From the NCBI GenBank assembly GCA_003281225.1, contig QCCP01000010.1, positions 1 through 64,000 on the forward strand: a stretch of 64,000 bases of DNA, written 5' to 3'. The notes beneath the pieces were generated by a model that was not told where the DNA came from, did no database searches, and saw nothing but the letters and a program-made list of their open reading frames with translations. How positions within the stretch are numbered: the first letter of the stretch is position 1; the number at the start of each line of letters is the position of its first letter. This document shows positions 9,550-18,286 of the stretch, piece after piece. A program made the translations under genes and the position numbers. Source of the DNA: Prochlorococcus sp. AG-347-L20. Lineage in GTDB: Bacteria > Cyanobacteriota > Cyanobacteriia > PCC-6307 > Cyanobiaceae.

Positions 9550-10329
9550 CTACCATGCAGTATACCCCCCGTCAATCACTAATGAAGTGCCTGTTATGTA
9601 AGATGATTTTTCAGAGGTTAAAAACTCATATGCATTTAAAATATCATCTTTACTAAGCATTCTACCAAGAGGTACTTTTTCTAAATATTTTTTTTGAAAT
9701 AATTGATCTTGATGTTTATTAAATAATCCCCCCAAAACAAGACAATTAGCCCTTCCTTTTCTTTGCAAAGCAAGAGTTATTGAAAGATGTTTAGTTAAAC
9801 CAATTATTGCAGATTTAGAGGTTGAATATTCTATAGGTTTTATAAAACCCTTTTTATATATTCTATGGTCAGGACTCCTTACTCCATATATTGAAGAAAA
9901 AAGCAAAATGTGACTTTCCTTATCAAGGTGCTTATAGATACATTTAATAATGAAAAGTTGAGAAGTAATATTGACATTTATTCTTTTTTGAATCTCATCC
10001 AAATTTGCAAATTCTATTCCTTTTGTATAATTATCAGGTATCTTATTTTTATTTTGTGGAACTGAGTCTAAAGCAGAAGCTAAAATAACTGATGATAATT
10101 TTTTTGTTTCTTTTGCAAGAATTTGTTCTAAAGTATCAATATCATTACTATTAGTTAAATCTAATTTATAGTGATTAATATTTTTTTCATTTTTAAATTC
10201 TAAGGGTAATTCATTTATATCTACACTAATTATGGTATTTCCCTTTAATGATTCATGATTTAATAATAGGTTACCAATATTTCCAACTGAACCTAAAATA
10301 AGAATTTTCTTATTCATATTTATTACCAT
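9550..10329 (-). CDS. SDR-family oxidoreductase
   Basis: This is a classical short-chain dehydrogenase of 259 residues. It has a Rossmann glycine motif (GSVGNIG, residues 13-19), a catalytic Ser around 145, Tyr168 and Lys172 in YSTSK, and a C-terminal GTSLVIDGGY that closes the cofactor site. ATG at 10,329 overlaps the upstream gene by 7 bases. An in-frame ATG four codons later (10,317) sits just before the first beta strand and may be the true start. SDRs of this kind often accompany CMP-nonulosonate genes, and a cytidylyltransferase lies two genes upstream. The substrate is inferred to be a sugar. Confidence 0.85.
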   Translation of the reverse strand: MVINMNKKILILGSVGNIGNLLLNHESLKGNTIISVDINELPLEFKNEKNINHYKLDLTNSNDIDTLEQILAKETKKLSSVILASALDSVPQNKNKIPDNYTKGIEFANLDEIQKRINVNITSQLFIIKCIYKHLDKESHILLFSSIYGVRSPDHRIYKKGFIKPIEYSTSKSAIIGLTKHLSITLALQRKGRANCLVLGGLFNKHQDQLFQKKYLEKVPLGRMLSKDDILNAYEFLTSEKSSYITGTSLVIDGGYTAW

Positions 10330-11177
10330 AATCTTGGATCAGAAAGTTTCTCAGAAAAAGAATAAATAGCATTATCAATTTTTTTAAAATAATCTTTTTC
10401 AAATAGTTTTGAGGCGAAATGTAATTGATTTTCTAGCCTTTTAATTGAGCTTGTAGATAAAATAATTCCTTTAAAATTTAAATTATTTGCCTTGGTTATA
10501 GCATATGCAATTAATGATTCTTCTAGTGAATAATTATAGACTTTTCCTACTTCTCCAATTTTTGAAATATGTAATTTGAGAAGATTTGAAATGTTTTTAG
10601 AAATCTTTGTTGGATTAAAATATGAAGATTGGAGAAATATAGATCTTGCAATAAAATTAGTTTGCTTAAATTTTCTTACATTCTCATCAATTTTGGTTGA
10701 TGGATTAATAGGAAGCTGCACAATTTGTGGGATAATTTTTTGTTTCTCTAAATCGAAAAGCTCTTTACTTTTGTATAACGAAACACCTGGGATTAAATTT
10801 TTTTCTTTAATAGTTTCACAAAATTTATTTAAGTTTAGAAAATCTTGATTTGTATTTAGCGGTGAATGGAAATAAATTGCCTTAACTCTTTTCTCCTGTA
10901 TTGATTTTCTAAACTTATCTAAATGTATATCTAAATTGTGTATATTTTTATAACTGATTTTAGTATAGAATTTATTTTTTTTATTCTCATTTAAGTAAGT
11001 AATATCTTCATTAAGCCAAGGATATGATTCAGCACCATCAAATTCTGTAATACCTAATTGACTAATCTGATTAAGATGTATTTTGTATTTACTTAAAGAT
11101 TTTGAAATCCCGTAAGGCCTTGCTCTAGAAGCTAAACCATAAATTATCTCAAGATTATTAACTTTCATTTGAATCAA
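10323..11177 (-). CDS. Aldo/keto reductase, diverged
   Basis: The 284-residue protein keeps the aldo/keto reductase tetrad: Asp47 and Tyr52 in FDGAESY, Lys73 in TKIS and His104 in FHSP. The rest is more diverged than the copy at 4,992-5,891. A TTG codon at 11,177 begins the open frame, but ATG at 11,168 (MKVNNLE) is the likelier start. Either start overlaps the upstream cytidylyltransferase by 10-20 bases. It is probably NAD(P)H-dependent and cytoplasmic. The position directly behind a CMP-sugar synthetase-like gene suggests a role in nonulosonate or acyl-sugar metabolism. Some members of such loci act as dehydratases instead. Confidence 0.75.
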   Translation of the reverse strand: MIQMKVNNLEIIYGLASRARPYGISKSLSKYKIHLNQISQLGITEFDGAESYPWLNEDITYLNENKKNKFYTKISYKNIHNLDIHLDKFRKSIQEKRVKAIYFHSPLNTNQDFLNLNKFCETIKEKNLIPGVSLYKSKELFDLEKQKIIPQIVQLPINPSTKIDENVRKFKQTNFIARSIFLQSSYFNPTKISKNISNLLKLHISKIGEVGKVYNYSLEESLIAYAITKANNLNFKGIILSTSSIKRLENQLHFASKLFEKDYFKKIDNAIYSFSEKLSDPRLW

Positions 11178-11883
11178 TATAATTTAATTCTTCAAAATCA
11201 TTTTTTGTGTCAATATCTGGAGATTTATTTTCTATAAATAATGGACAAACGTGATTCCCAGAAAAGGATCCTTGCTGTAGGGTGCTTCGCCGAACGACTT
11301 CAATTTCTCCTGATTGAAAAAAATAACTTTTTGGTAATAATTGCCTTGGTATATTTGCCAACTCTTTTTGGTTATTATCACAAATTAAGGGATAAACTTG
11401 TTTATTTGGATTTTTTTGCTCCCAAATCCTGTAGGGATGTTCTGATACACTGCGCATGGCTCTAACTGAGCTAATATTATCGTCGGATTTTATTAGGTTT
11501 AGCGATTTTTCAATAAGTCCTTTTTTTCTTAATGGCGATGTTGGTCTTAACCATATTAAAAAATCGATCTCGCAATTATTTATTTTTTCGTATTCTATCC
11601 AAGCGTGAAGTGCTACAGGATAGTCTACAACTAAATCTTCTGCTAATGATGCGGGCCTTATAAAGATTGAATTTACATCTATCCCATTTTCTATAGCTAT
11701 TTCTCTGTATTTATAAGAGTCTGTTGAAATGATAACCTGAGACTTATCAATGGATTTTAAGGCGTAATTATATGAATGCAAAAAAAGTGGCAAGCCTTTA
11801 AATTCGAGTATATTTTTATCTTTTAAACCCTTGCTTCCTGATCTTGCTGGAATAATCGCAATAGTATGTTTTTTTTTATTCAT
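11158..11883 (-). CDS. CMP-nonulosonate (acylneuraminate) cytidylyltransferase-like
   Basis: IIPARSGSKGLKDKN (residues 10-24) is the CTP-binding signature of NeuA/KdsB-type nucleotidyltransferases, followed by QVIISTDSYKY. The RPASLAED segment and WLRPTSPLR are also typical of acylneuraminate cytidylyltransferases. At 241 residues it is a full-length single-domain enzyme. It would transfer CMP from CTP to a nonulosonic acid, making the donor used by sialyl-type transferases. It overlaps the gene upstream by 8 bases. NeuB-like genes at 12,883-17,531 and a second cytidylyltransferase at 17,573 support the pathway. Which acid is activated is not known. Confidence 0.8.
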   Translation of the reverse strand: MNKKKHTIAIIPARSGSKGLKDKNILEFKGLPLFLHSYNYALKSIDKSQVIISTDSYKYREIAIENGIDVNSIFIRPASLAEDLVVDYPVALHAWIEYEKINNCEIDFLIWLRPTSPLRKKGLIEKSLNLIKSDDNISSVRAMRSVSEHPYRIWEQKNPNKQVYPLICDNNQKELANIPRQLLPKSYFFQSGEIEVVRRSTLQQGSFSGNHVCPLFIENKSPDIDTKNDFEELNYIDSNES

Positions 11884-12886
11884 CTTTAATTAATTTAAAT
11901 GAGGAAGAAAATTGACCTTCTTTATTAATAATACCAATCTGAAAAGTTGGATCATCTGCATTATCTACAACTATATCTCCAGGTATAGCTCTATATCCAC
12001 CACTTACATATGATTCTTGCTCATTATCCACTCGCACTGGAATAGCAAATGAATGGCTTATAAACTCTAAATAGTCTACATATGATAATAGTTCAAAACC
12101 GATATTTGCATATTCAAAATTTATCCCCTTTTTTCTAATTATTTCTGTTATTTCTTGATCATAGGGTAAAGCTGATAAAGAAATAATATTTGAGTTTTGA
12201 TCCATTCTTTCTATATTTTTAGATTTTAAAATATTGATGGATGGTGTACATAAAATCAGAAGGTTTTTATCTGAAATTGATTTTTCCAAATTATCAGAAA
12301 TATTAAATATTTTTTTCATATCATTAGAGTTATAAACTTCTTCTACCAAGTTTTTAAGGTTATATAATTTAGAATTATTCTTTGAATAAATAGTGGTATT
12401 AATTTTTAAATCTAAAAGGGCTAATGATAATTTTATCCCTATATTCCCTATCCCAATTAATAATGCATTATTTTCATTTATTAAAGTTTTTGATTTATAA
12501 ATTCTTCTTAAAACTGATTGAATTGTCAGTAAATTTGCAGAAAAATAATAGACATTCAGATTTGGATATTTATAACGTAAATATTCTTGATAAGAATTAA
12601 ATATAATTGAATCTTCTTCCGCAATAAATTTTTTTTTAATCTCAAGATCAAGAAGAGCTACTTTTGTTAGATTAATGCCAATTGAGAGGAAATAATCTAA
12701 AGATTCTTTTGTGGAATTACAAATACCACATATTAAATATTTTTTGCTGATTCTAGGAGGTAATAAGTAGTAATTATTTTGAATATTGTTTGTATTTTGG
12801 ATACTAATAATAATTTTTAAATTTTTATTATTTGCTACTCTTTCAATTAAAGAGAAGTAGTCATTTATTAAATTGAAGTTCATCAA
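11876..12886 (-). CDS. Rossmann-fold protein of unknown function in nonulosonate locus
   Basis: I do not recognise the family. The 336-residue protein has an unassigned N-terminal half. A dinucleotide-binding motif (LLIGIGNIGIKL, about residues 142-153) begins a second half that resembles NAD(P)-binding domains of dehydrogenases such as shikimate dehydrogenase or ornithine cyclodeaminase relatives. The frame can begin at TTG 12,886, but ATG at 12,883 is likelier and shares one base with the stop of the NeuB fusion upstream (TGATG). The last 50 residues (VSGGYRAIPGDIVVDNAD) look like a small beta-rich tail. It is coupled to the nonulosonate genes, so a redox or binding role there is likely. 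Confidence 0.5.
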   Translation of the reverse strand: MMNFNLINDYFSLIERVANNKNLKIIISIQNTNNIQNNYYLLPPRISKKYLICGICNSTKESLDYFLSIGINLTKVALLDLEIKKKFIAEEDSIIFNSYQEYLRYKYPNLNVYYFSANLLTIQSVLRRIYKSKTLINENNALLIGIGNIGIKLSLALLDLKINTTIYSKNNSKLYNLKNLVEEVYNSNDMKKIFNISDNLEKSISDKNLLILCTPSINILKSKNIERMDQNSNIISLSALPYDQEITEIIRKKGINFEYANIGFELLSYVDYLEFISHSFAIPVRVDNEQESYVSGGYRAIPGDIVVDNADDPTFQIGIINKEGQFSSSFKLIKDE

Positions 12887-15255
12887 AAGTGCTCATCCTT
12901 AATAAATTGACCTTTTTTAATATCTTGTGATAGTTGTTGGTTTATTTTTGAATAAATTTCAAATGAGTCCAATCCAAGGCATGGAGCCTTTATTTCAAAA
13001 TCTTCCTTTTTGAAAGTAGAACCAGATTCAATATTTTTAGTTGCATAACAACCTTTCTTTTGGCGTCTTGCTTCTTGACTTTCACATGGAAGAATAGTCG
13101 ATTTTCGAGAACTTAAAATTTTAGGAATATTCTTAAGTAATGAAGTTAATTCTTTTAATGATTGAGGATCAAGTGAATGAATATGATCTGGTCCCTCTAA
13201 TGATCTATCTAAAGTAAAGTGTTTTTCTATAACTTTTGCACCCAGAACTGCTGCCGCAAAGGGAGTTGTAATATCTAAGCTATGATCAGAATATCCAACA
13301 ATATTAGTAAGTTCTTTTAAAGAATTTATTGTCCCTAATGCACTGTCATTTATTGAAAGAGGGTAGGATGATACACAATGCAAGAGGGCTAAATTAGTCT
13401 CTGGTAATTTAATTTTTTCAAATAATTCTACGGATCTTCTTATTTCTTGAATAGTACTCATTCCTGTAGAAGCAATAATTGTTTTAAATAGTTTTGGAGC
13501 TTTACTCCAAATCTCAAAATTTGTTAAGTCCATAGAGCTAATTTTTATACATTCTGGAAATATTTTTGAAGCCTTTATAAGGTTTTCTATATCAAATGCA
13601 CTTACAAACATAGGTATACCAACTTTGTCAGAATATACTTTGAGATGCTTAAGTTCTTCTATGCTAAGCTCAGTTCTCTCAAAAAGTTGAGATAGATTTT
13701 CCCCCTCCCCATCAGCTTGTTCAGAATAAAAAGCATCTCTATCATTTTTTGATGCTCGAACTCTTGATTCGAATAGTTGAAATTTTATAGCATCAGCACC
13801 AGCCTTGAAACTCTCTTCAATTAATTTTTTTGCAAGTTCAAGATTCCCATTATGATTTAAACCAGCCTCGCTAATCAAAACAGGCCTATAATTTTCCCCT
13901 TTATTAATAAATTTGCTCCATTCACTAATAGATTCTTTTTTTATAGAATATGATCTTACTTTTTTTACTAAGAAACTATTATTTTTAATATCCGAAATCA
14001 AATCACTTAAAAAATCTTTGCATTTTCTGAATGTGATCTGCGAATCTCCATAAACAAATTCACCTGAAGATCCTAAAGAAAATAAGTTTGGATAATTATC
14101 TATTACTGTTTTATATTTTAAAAGTTCTTTCTCATAGTTGAATTCCCTAACAGGATATACAAATGGCTCTTTTATTACTGAAATTAAACTAAAAGTTTCA
14201 TTTGGCCAATAATTCAAAATCTTTATTGATTTTTCGATTTTTTTAAACAATGAATTGTCATCGGATTTATGTATTTCATCATTTATTGAAAAGGGAATTT
14301 CAAAAGTTAGGATTGTTCTATTCTTTGATTCAATTGAATTAGGAGAAATAATTGTATGGTTTGTTATTCTTGTGAAAGGAAATTCAGGCTGATCAAAATA
14401 TAACCAAGCAGCATCTTTGGGTAAATTAATAACATTTTTTGTAATTACATTTATTACACATACACCTCTGTATTTTAAATTCGATTCAATTGAAAGTAGT
14501 TCTCCAAGTTTTGTTATTGGAATAGTTGAAATAATAAGATCATCTTCTTTTAACTCAATTTTTTGGTTAAGGGTATTAAAAGACTTTATTTGATTATCTT
14601 TAAAATTAAATTTAATTACTGGTTCTTTAAAATAAAATGTACTATTAACACTTGACCCTTTTAATTCTTCGTAAAATAATCCCGCACCCATTATGTGTGA
14701 AGAGCAAAATTGTCCATCGAAAAATGGTTTGATTTGCTTTCTTATTTGTATTCTCTTAGGCGCCCAATCAGCACGCATCTGAGATGTTGGAATTCCCCAT
14801 AGTTTTTCGGGATATTTTCTGAAAAATGCTTTTTCCAGCTCTTCACCAACTTTTGATATCATATATTCTTTATAGTTATTTGCTTTAGCAGAGGATGAAT
14901 CTTTATTTAGTTGAAATTGATAATTTAAAAATTCTTTATTTTTGCTTAACTCCTCTTCTGAAATAGGGTATGAAATGAATTTATCGTAGTTTTTACCTTT
15001 AACAACATATGAGTAAAAACTTTTTTCTTTAAGATTTTCTTTGCTAATTTCTTTCCAATCATTTGTTATTTCTTGGTCAGGTGAATGGAAAATATGAGGG
15101 CCACAATCTATATGTATCTCATTAGAAATTTTAATTGTTCTTGACATGCCTCCAATGTATTTACTAGCTTCAAAAACTTTGGATTTATAACCAGCTTTTG
15201 ATAAATAGTAAGCGCACGCACAACCTGCAGGTCCTGCTCCAATTATGTAGATCAT
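12883..15255 (-). CDS. Fusion: FAD-dependent (UDP-galactopyranose mutase-like) domain + NeuB-like synthase + SAF domain
   Basis: Two enzymes are joined in 790 residues. Residues 1 to about 440 form an FAD-binding oxidoreductase or mutase: IIGAGPAGCACAYYLSKAG at the N-terminus, then GGMSR, and KLWGIP as in UDP-galactopyranose mutases. Residues 457 to about 715 are an N-acetylneuraminate synthase (NeuB) barrel with SEAGLNHNG, KFQ (Lys491), HCVSSYP, GYSDH and EKHFTLD all intact. Residues 735-790 match the SAF (antifreeze-like) domain that caps NeuB. NeuB condenses phosphoenolpyruvate with a six-carbon sugar. I infer that the flavoprotein acts before or after that step. No frameshift separates the halves; the linker is about 15-20 residues. 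Confidence 0.8.
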   Translation of the reverse strand: MIYIIGAGPAGCACAYYLSKAGYKSKVFEASKYIGGMSRTIKISNEIHIDCGPHIFHSPDQEITNDWKEISKENLKEKSFYSYVVKGKNYDKFISYPISEEELSKNKEFLNYQFQLNKDSSSAKANNYKEYMISKVGEELEKAFFRKYPEKLWGIPTSQMRADWAPKRIQIRKQIKPFFDGQFCSSHIMGAGLFYEELKGSSVNSTFYFKEPVIKFNFKDNQIKSFNTLNQKIELKEDDLIISTIPITKLGELLSIESNLKYRGVCVINVITKNVINLPKDAAWLYFDQPEFPFTRITNHTIISPNSIESKNRTILTFEIPFSINDEIHKSDDNSLFKKIEKSIKILNYWPNETFSLISVIKEPFVYPVREFNYEKELLKYKTVIDNYPNLFSLGSSGEFVYGDSQITFRKCKDFLSDLISDIKNNSFLVKKVRSYSIKKESISEWSKFINKGENYRPVLISEAGLNHNGNLELAKKLIEESFKAGADAIKFQLFESRVRASKNDRDAFYSEQADGEGENLSQLFERTELSIEELKHLKVYSDKVGIPMFVSAFDIENLIKASKIFPECIKISSMDLTNFEIWSKAPKLFKTIIASTGMSTIQEIRRSVELFEKIKLPETNLALLHCVSSYPLSINDSALGTINSLKELTNIVGYSDHSLDITTPFAAAVLGAKVIEKHFTLDRSLEGPDHIHSLDPQSLKELTSLLKNIPKILSSRKSTILPCESQEARRQKKGCYATKNIESGSTFKKEDFEIKAPCLGLDSFEIYSKINQQLSQDIKKGQFIKDEHF

Positions 15256-17531
15256 TATTCCTTCCTTCTTGAAGTTATTAAATCTGATAACTCTTCAAGA
15301 GATGATGCAAAGCCTCTGCCTTGATTAAGATGACCTTGCCAAGTTTCCACTATCCATGTGTACGTATTATTTGATAGTAAGGGTAATATTTCCGAAAAAT
15401 CAATAGATCCATTACCTATATTTAAACCTTCTTCAGCATTATTATGTGCATCTGATACGTGTAAATGTGATACAAGATTTTTGGTTTCATTAATAAATTT
15501 ATCAAATGAATATTTTGAAAAATTACACCAAAGATATGAATGTGAAACATCTAAACAAAATTTAGTTTGAAAAATATCCGTTACTGTTCTTAAGCTTTTA
15601 ACCGATGTGCAAAGATTATGAAATGACCTGCCCCCTTGATGCCATGGGAAGGGGGGCATGGTTTGGGGTAATATATCGATCCCATCGCAAATCCCAATTT
15701 CTTTTACTGATTTTTCTAGTTCTAATAACATTTGATTAACTTTTGATTGATCTGCAAATTCATATGAAGTAAATCCACCGATGTTTACTACTAATTTTAA
15801 TCTCTCAGAATGTGGAAAAAATTCATGTAATTTATAACAGTGTTCAATTAATTCATTGAATCTTCTGATAGATTCTTTTCTGATTTCTTCATTTACAGAA
15901 CAAAAATCCAAGATAAAGCCATCTGAATATTGTTCAATAGCATGAACAACCAGTTTAGATTCAGATTTTGCAGGAATATATTCAGATGGATTGAGAAGAA
16001 TATCTTTATCACTCATATGAAACTCAAAAAGTGGTGGATTGAAATATTTTGAGAGAGTATCGTAATCTCTATATCTAACTGGAATACCCCAATTTTTATT
16101 TGGAAAATTGTAATTTGGAACTGATTTCTTATTAATAAATATCTCTTTTAGGCCGATGTCTTCAAATTTAATTTGATGGAATTTTTTTGTATTCTTTAAT
16201 AACTCCTTACCTATTATTTTATCGATCTCACTGTAAGGTATTCCATCCCCAGGACATCGAAGACTAAAATCTTGAATTTTTAATTGATGCCCTTTTTTAA
16301 AATTCGAATTATAAATCAATGATTTTGCTAAAACGTTTCTGTTTGCCAGTTCACCTTGCGATGGAGTTCTAGGCTTATCAGTTCCATAAGATTTGGATAG
16401 TTGGCGACAAATTTTCACAAAATTGGTTAATTCATCAAAATTTAATGATGCTTTATGATCAGTGCCATCATAATCTCGTGATTTTGTAACGTGAACTTCT
16501 ATTATTCTAGCTCCACAACCAATACTCCCATAACAATAGTTTTCAGAACCATCATGAGATGAATATCCAATTAAATTTTCAGTGATTTTCTCTAATCTCC
16601 TCATATAGCTTAAGTTCAAGTCTTCAGGAGGTGCTGGATAAGTGGAGTTGCAATGTAAAAAAACATAGTTTGAATTATATTTTGAGATTAGTTCATATGC
16701 TTTTAAAATTTCATGTTCATAGCTCATGCCAGTAGAAATAAGTATTGGTAGGCCTGTCTTTGCGACTTTTTTAATAAGCGGGATATTCGTTAAATCACAT
16801 GAAGCGATTTTAAGACCGTCAATGTTTAAACTAAGTGCTCTGTTTAAAGCATCAATAGTGAAGGGAGTGACAATGACATCCATATTTAAACTTTGTGCAT
16901 ATGCGACTAAATTTTTTTCAATATTTTCATCTAAATTAATCCTTTTAAGTTCGTCATTGATATATTGAGATGCTAAATCAAATTCGTTTTCACCTCTTTC
17001 ATCTAATAAATCGTTACCTCGGAATTGAAATTTAATGGCATCAAAGCCTGCTTTGGATGATTCTTCAATAAGTTCTCTAGCAATTTTCTCATTACCACAA
17101 TGATTTACTCCTACTTCTGCCACTAAATAAATTTCGTGATTGTCTTCATTAATATTTTTTGACCTAATTTTGAAATTTTTTAAACCTATTAAACCAATAC
17201 TTTTTACAATATTTAAATTATTTACCATTGGCACAATCCTGACTTTATCACCTAGTATTTTTTGAATAGTTTCTTTTGGAGAGTCTTCATTTACAAAAAC
17301 AGGAAATTTATTCATTAAATCTGATGCAATTAAATTAGATGAAAAACTTTTACTTTTTACATGCCTTAATATATCTCCGTTACTAATAATTCCTTTTAAA
17401 CTACCTTGATTGCTAATGACAACTAATGGAATTCCAGATTGATCTGAAATTTTTTGAATAATTGTATCCAAATTATCATCTATTTGACAGGTAAAATTTT
17501 CAATTGATTTTGTAATTATTAACCTTGACAT
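15255..17531 (-). CDS. Fusion: CBS pair + NeuB-like synthase + SAF + xylose-isomerase-like TIM barrel
   Basis: This 758-residue protein joins at least three modules. Residues 1-120 read as a tandem CBS domain (GIPLVVISNQGSLKGIIS, then DLMNKFPVFVNED), which usually senses adenosyl nucleotides. Residues 136-470 are a NeuB synthase plus SAF cap: AEVGVNHCGN, KFQF with Lys167, HCNSTYP and GYSSH are present. Residues 473-758 resemble a sugar-phosphate isomerase/epimerase of the xylose-isomerase-like barrel, with CLDVSHSYLW, LHVSDAH and VETWQGH as likely metal and substrate residues. The stop shares one base with the next start (TAATG). I infer that isomerisation and condensation happen on one polypeptide, perhaps with nucleotide control. 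Confidence 0.8.
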   Translation of the reverse strand: MSRLIITKSIENFTCQIDDNLDTIIQKISDQSGIPLVVISNQGSLKGIISNGDILRHVKSKSFSSNLIASDLMNKFPVFVNEDSPKETIQKILGDKVRIVPMVNNLNIVKSIGLIGLKNFKIRSKNINEDNHEIYLVAEVGVNHCGNEKIARELIEESSKAGFDAIKFQFRGNDLLDERGENEFDLASQYINDELKRINLDENIEKNLVAYAQSLNMDVIVTPFTIDALNRALSLNIDGLKIASCDLTNIPLIKKVAKTGLPILISTGMSYEHEILKAYELISKYNSNYVFLHCNSTYPAPPEDLNLSYMRRLEKITENLIGYSSHDGSENYCYGSIGCGARIIEVHVTKSRDYDGTDHKASLNFDELTNFVKICRQLSKSYGTDKPRTPSQGELANRNVLAKSLIYNSNFKKGHQLKIQDFSLRCPGDGIPYSEIDKIIGKELLKNTKKFHQIKFEDIGLKEIFINKKSVPNYNFPNKNWGIPVRYRDYDTLSKYFNPPLFEFHMSDKDILLNPSEYIPAKSESKLVVHAIEQYSDGFILDFCSVNEEIRKESIRRFNELIEHCYKLHEFFPHSERLKLVVNIGGFTSYEFADQSKVNQMLLELEKSVKEIGICDGIDILPQTMPPFPWHQGGRSFHNLCTSVKSLRTVTDIFQTKFCLDVSHSYLWCNFSKYSFDKFINETKNLVSHLHVSDAHNNAEEGLNIGNGSIDFSEILPLLSNNTYTWIVETWQGHLNQGRGFASSLEELSDLITSRRKE

Positions 17532-17572
17532 CTATTCAAAATATCAAGTGGATTATATCATAATATTAAAAG

Positions 17573-18280
17573 TTATTTAAAGTATTTCCTAGCTGTATTT
17601 AAATCTTCGATCTCATCAATATCTAAACTTTCAATTTGATTGATAATAAGAGGAGTTTTATAATCCATAAATCTATTTAATTTTTTTAAAAACCCCTTTA
17701 TAGGGAAAATATAAAAACCACCAGTTTCTTGGAAATAATCTTGCATCATTTGTGTATTATTTCTATTATCTGGATCATATGAAATTGGTTCAAAATTCCC
17801 CCCCTTTTTAACCCATGTAAACTGTTTGTATTTATAAGCTGAGAATATCGTGGTGTTATATTTGCTAGAACTAAGAAATAGATCTAACCCCTTTTGAATA
17901 GATTGAATTTCCAATAATGGAGAAGTTACCTGCATCATAAGAACATATCCATTACTTTCTTTAAAGTGTTTAAAATTATCGACATCTAATAATTCTTTTA
18001 GAGTGCTTTCTGTTGAAGAATTATTTTGTGAAACTTGGATGCTTCTTTTATGAATGACAATATTTTTAGAGAGAAATTCACTTAAATTTAATTCTTTATT
18101 AGAAAAATCTGTTGATAAAACAATTTGAGTATCATCGTTTTTTAAATTGATTGCTTTTTTAATACAGATTTCAATTAATGTTGAGGAATGAATTGTTTTT
18201 AAATTTTTATTCTTTATTCTACTTGAACCTTTTCTTGCAGGAATAAAAATAATATTTCTTGGTCTTCTATTCATTACCAT
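17573..18280 (-). CDS. Second CMP-nonulosonate cytidylyltransferase-like protein
   Basis: The 235-residue protein begins with a NeuA-type CTP-binding loop (FIPARKGSSRIKNKN, about residues 12-26) and continues with IVLSTDFSN. Further on, MQVTSPLL matches the RPTSPL-like segment of the family. It is a paralog of the enzyme at 11,158-11,883 but clearly diverged, so the two may activate different acids. It lies 41 bases upstream of the CBS-NeuB fusion start and 6 bases downstream of the sugar-phosphate transferase gene. This arrangement pairs one NeuA-like with each NeuB-like protein. KDO cytidylyltransferase is a less likely alternative. Confidence 0.75.
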   Translation of the reverse strand: MVMNRRPRNIIFIPARKGSSRIKNKNLKTIHSSTLIEICIKKAINLKNDDTQIVLSTDFSNKELNLSEFLSKNIVIHKRSIQVSQNNSSTESTLKELLDVDNFKHFKESNGYVLMMQVTSPLLEIQSIQKGLDLFLSSSKYNTTIFSAYKYKQFTWVKKGGNFEPISYDPDNRNNTQMMQDYFQETGGFYIFPIKGFLKKLNRFMDYKTPLIINQIESLDIDEIEDLNTARKYFK

Positions 18281-18286
18281 ATAAAT

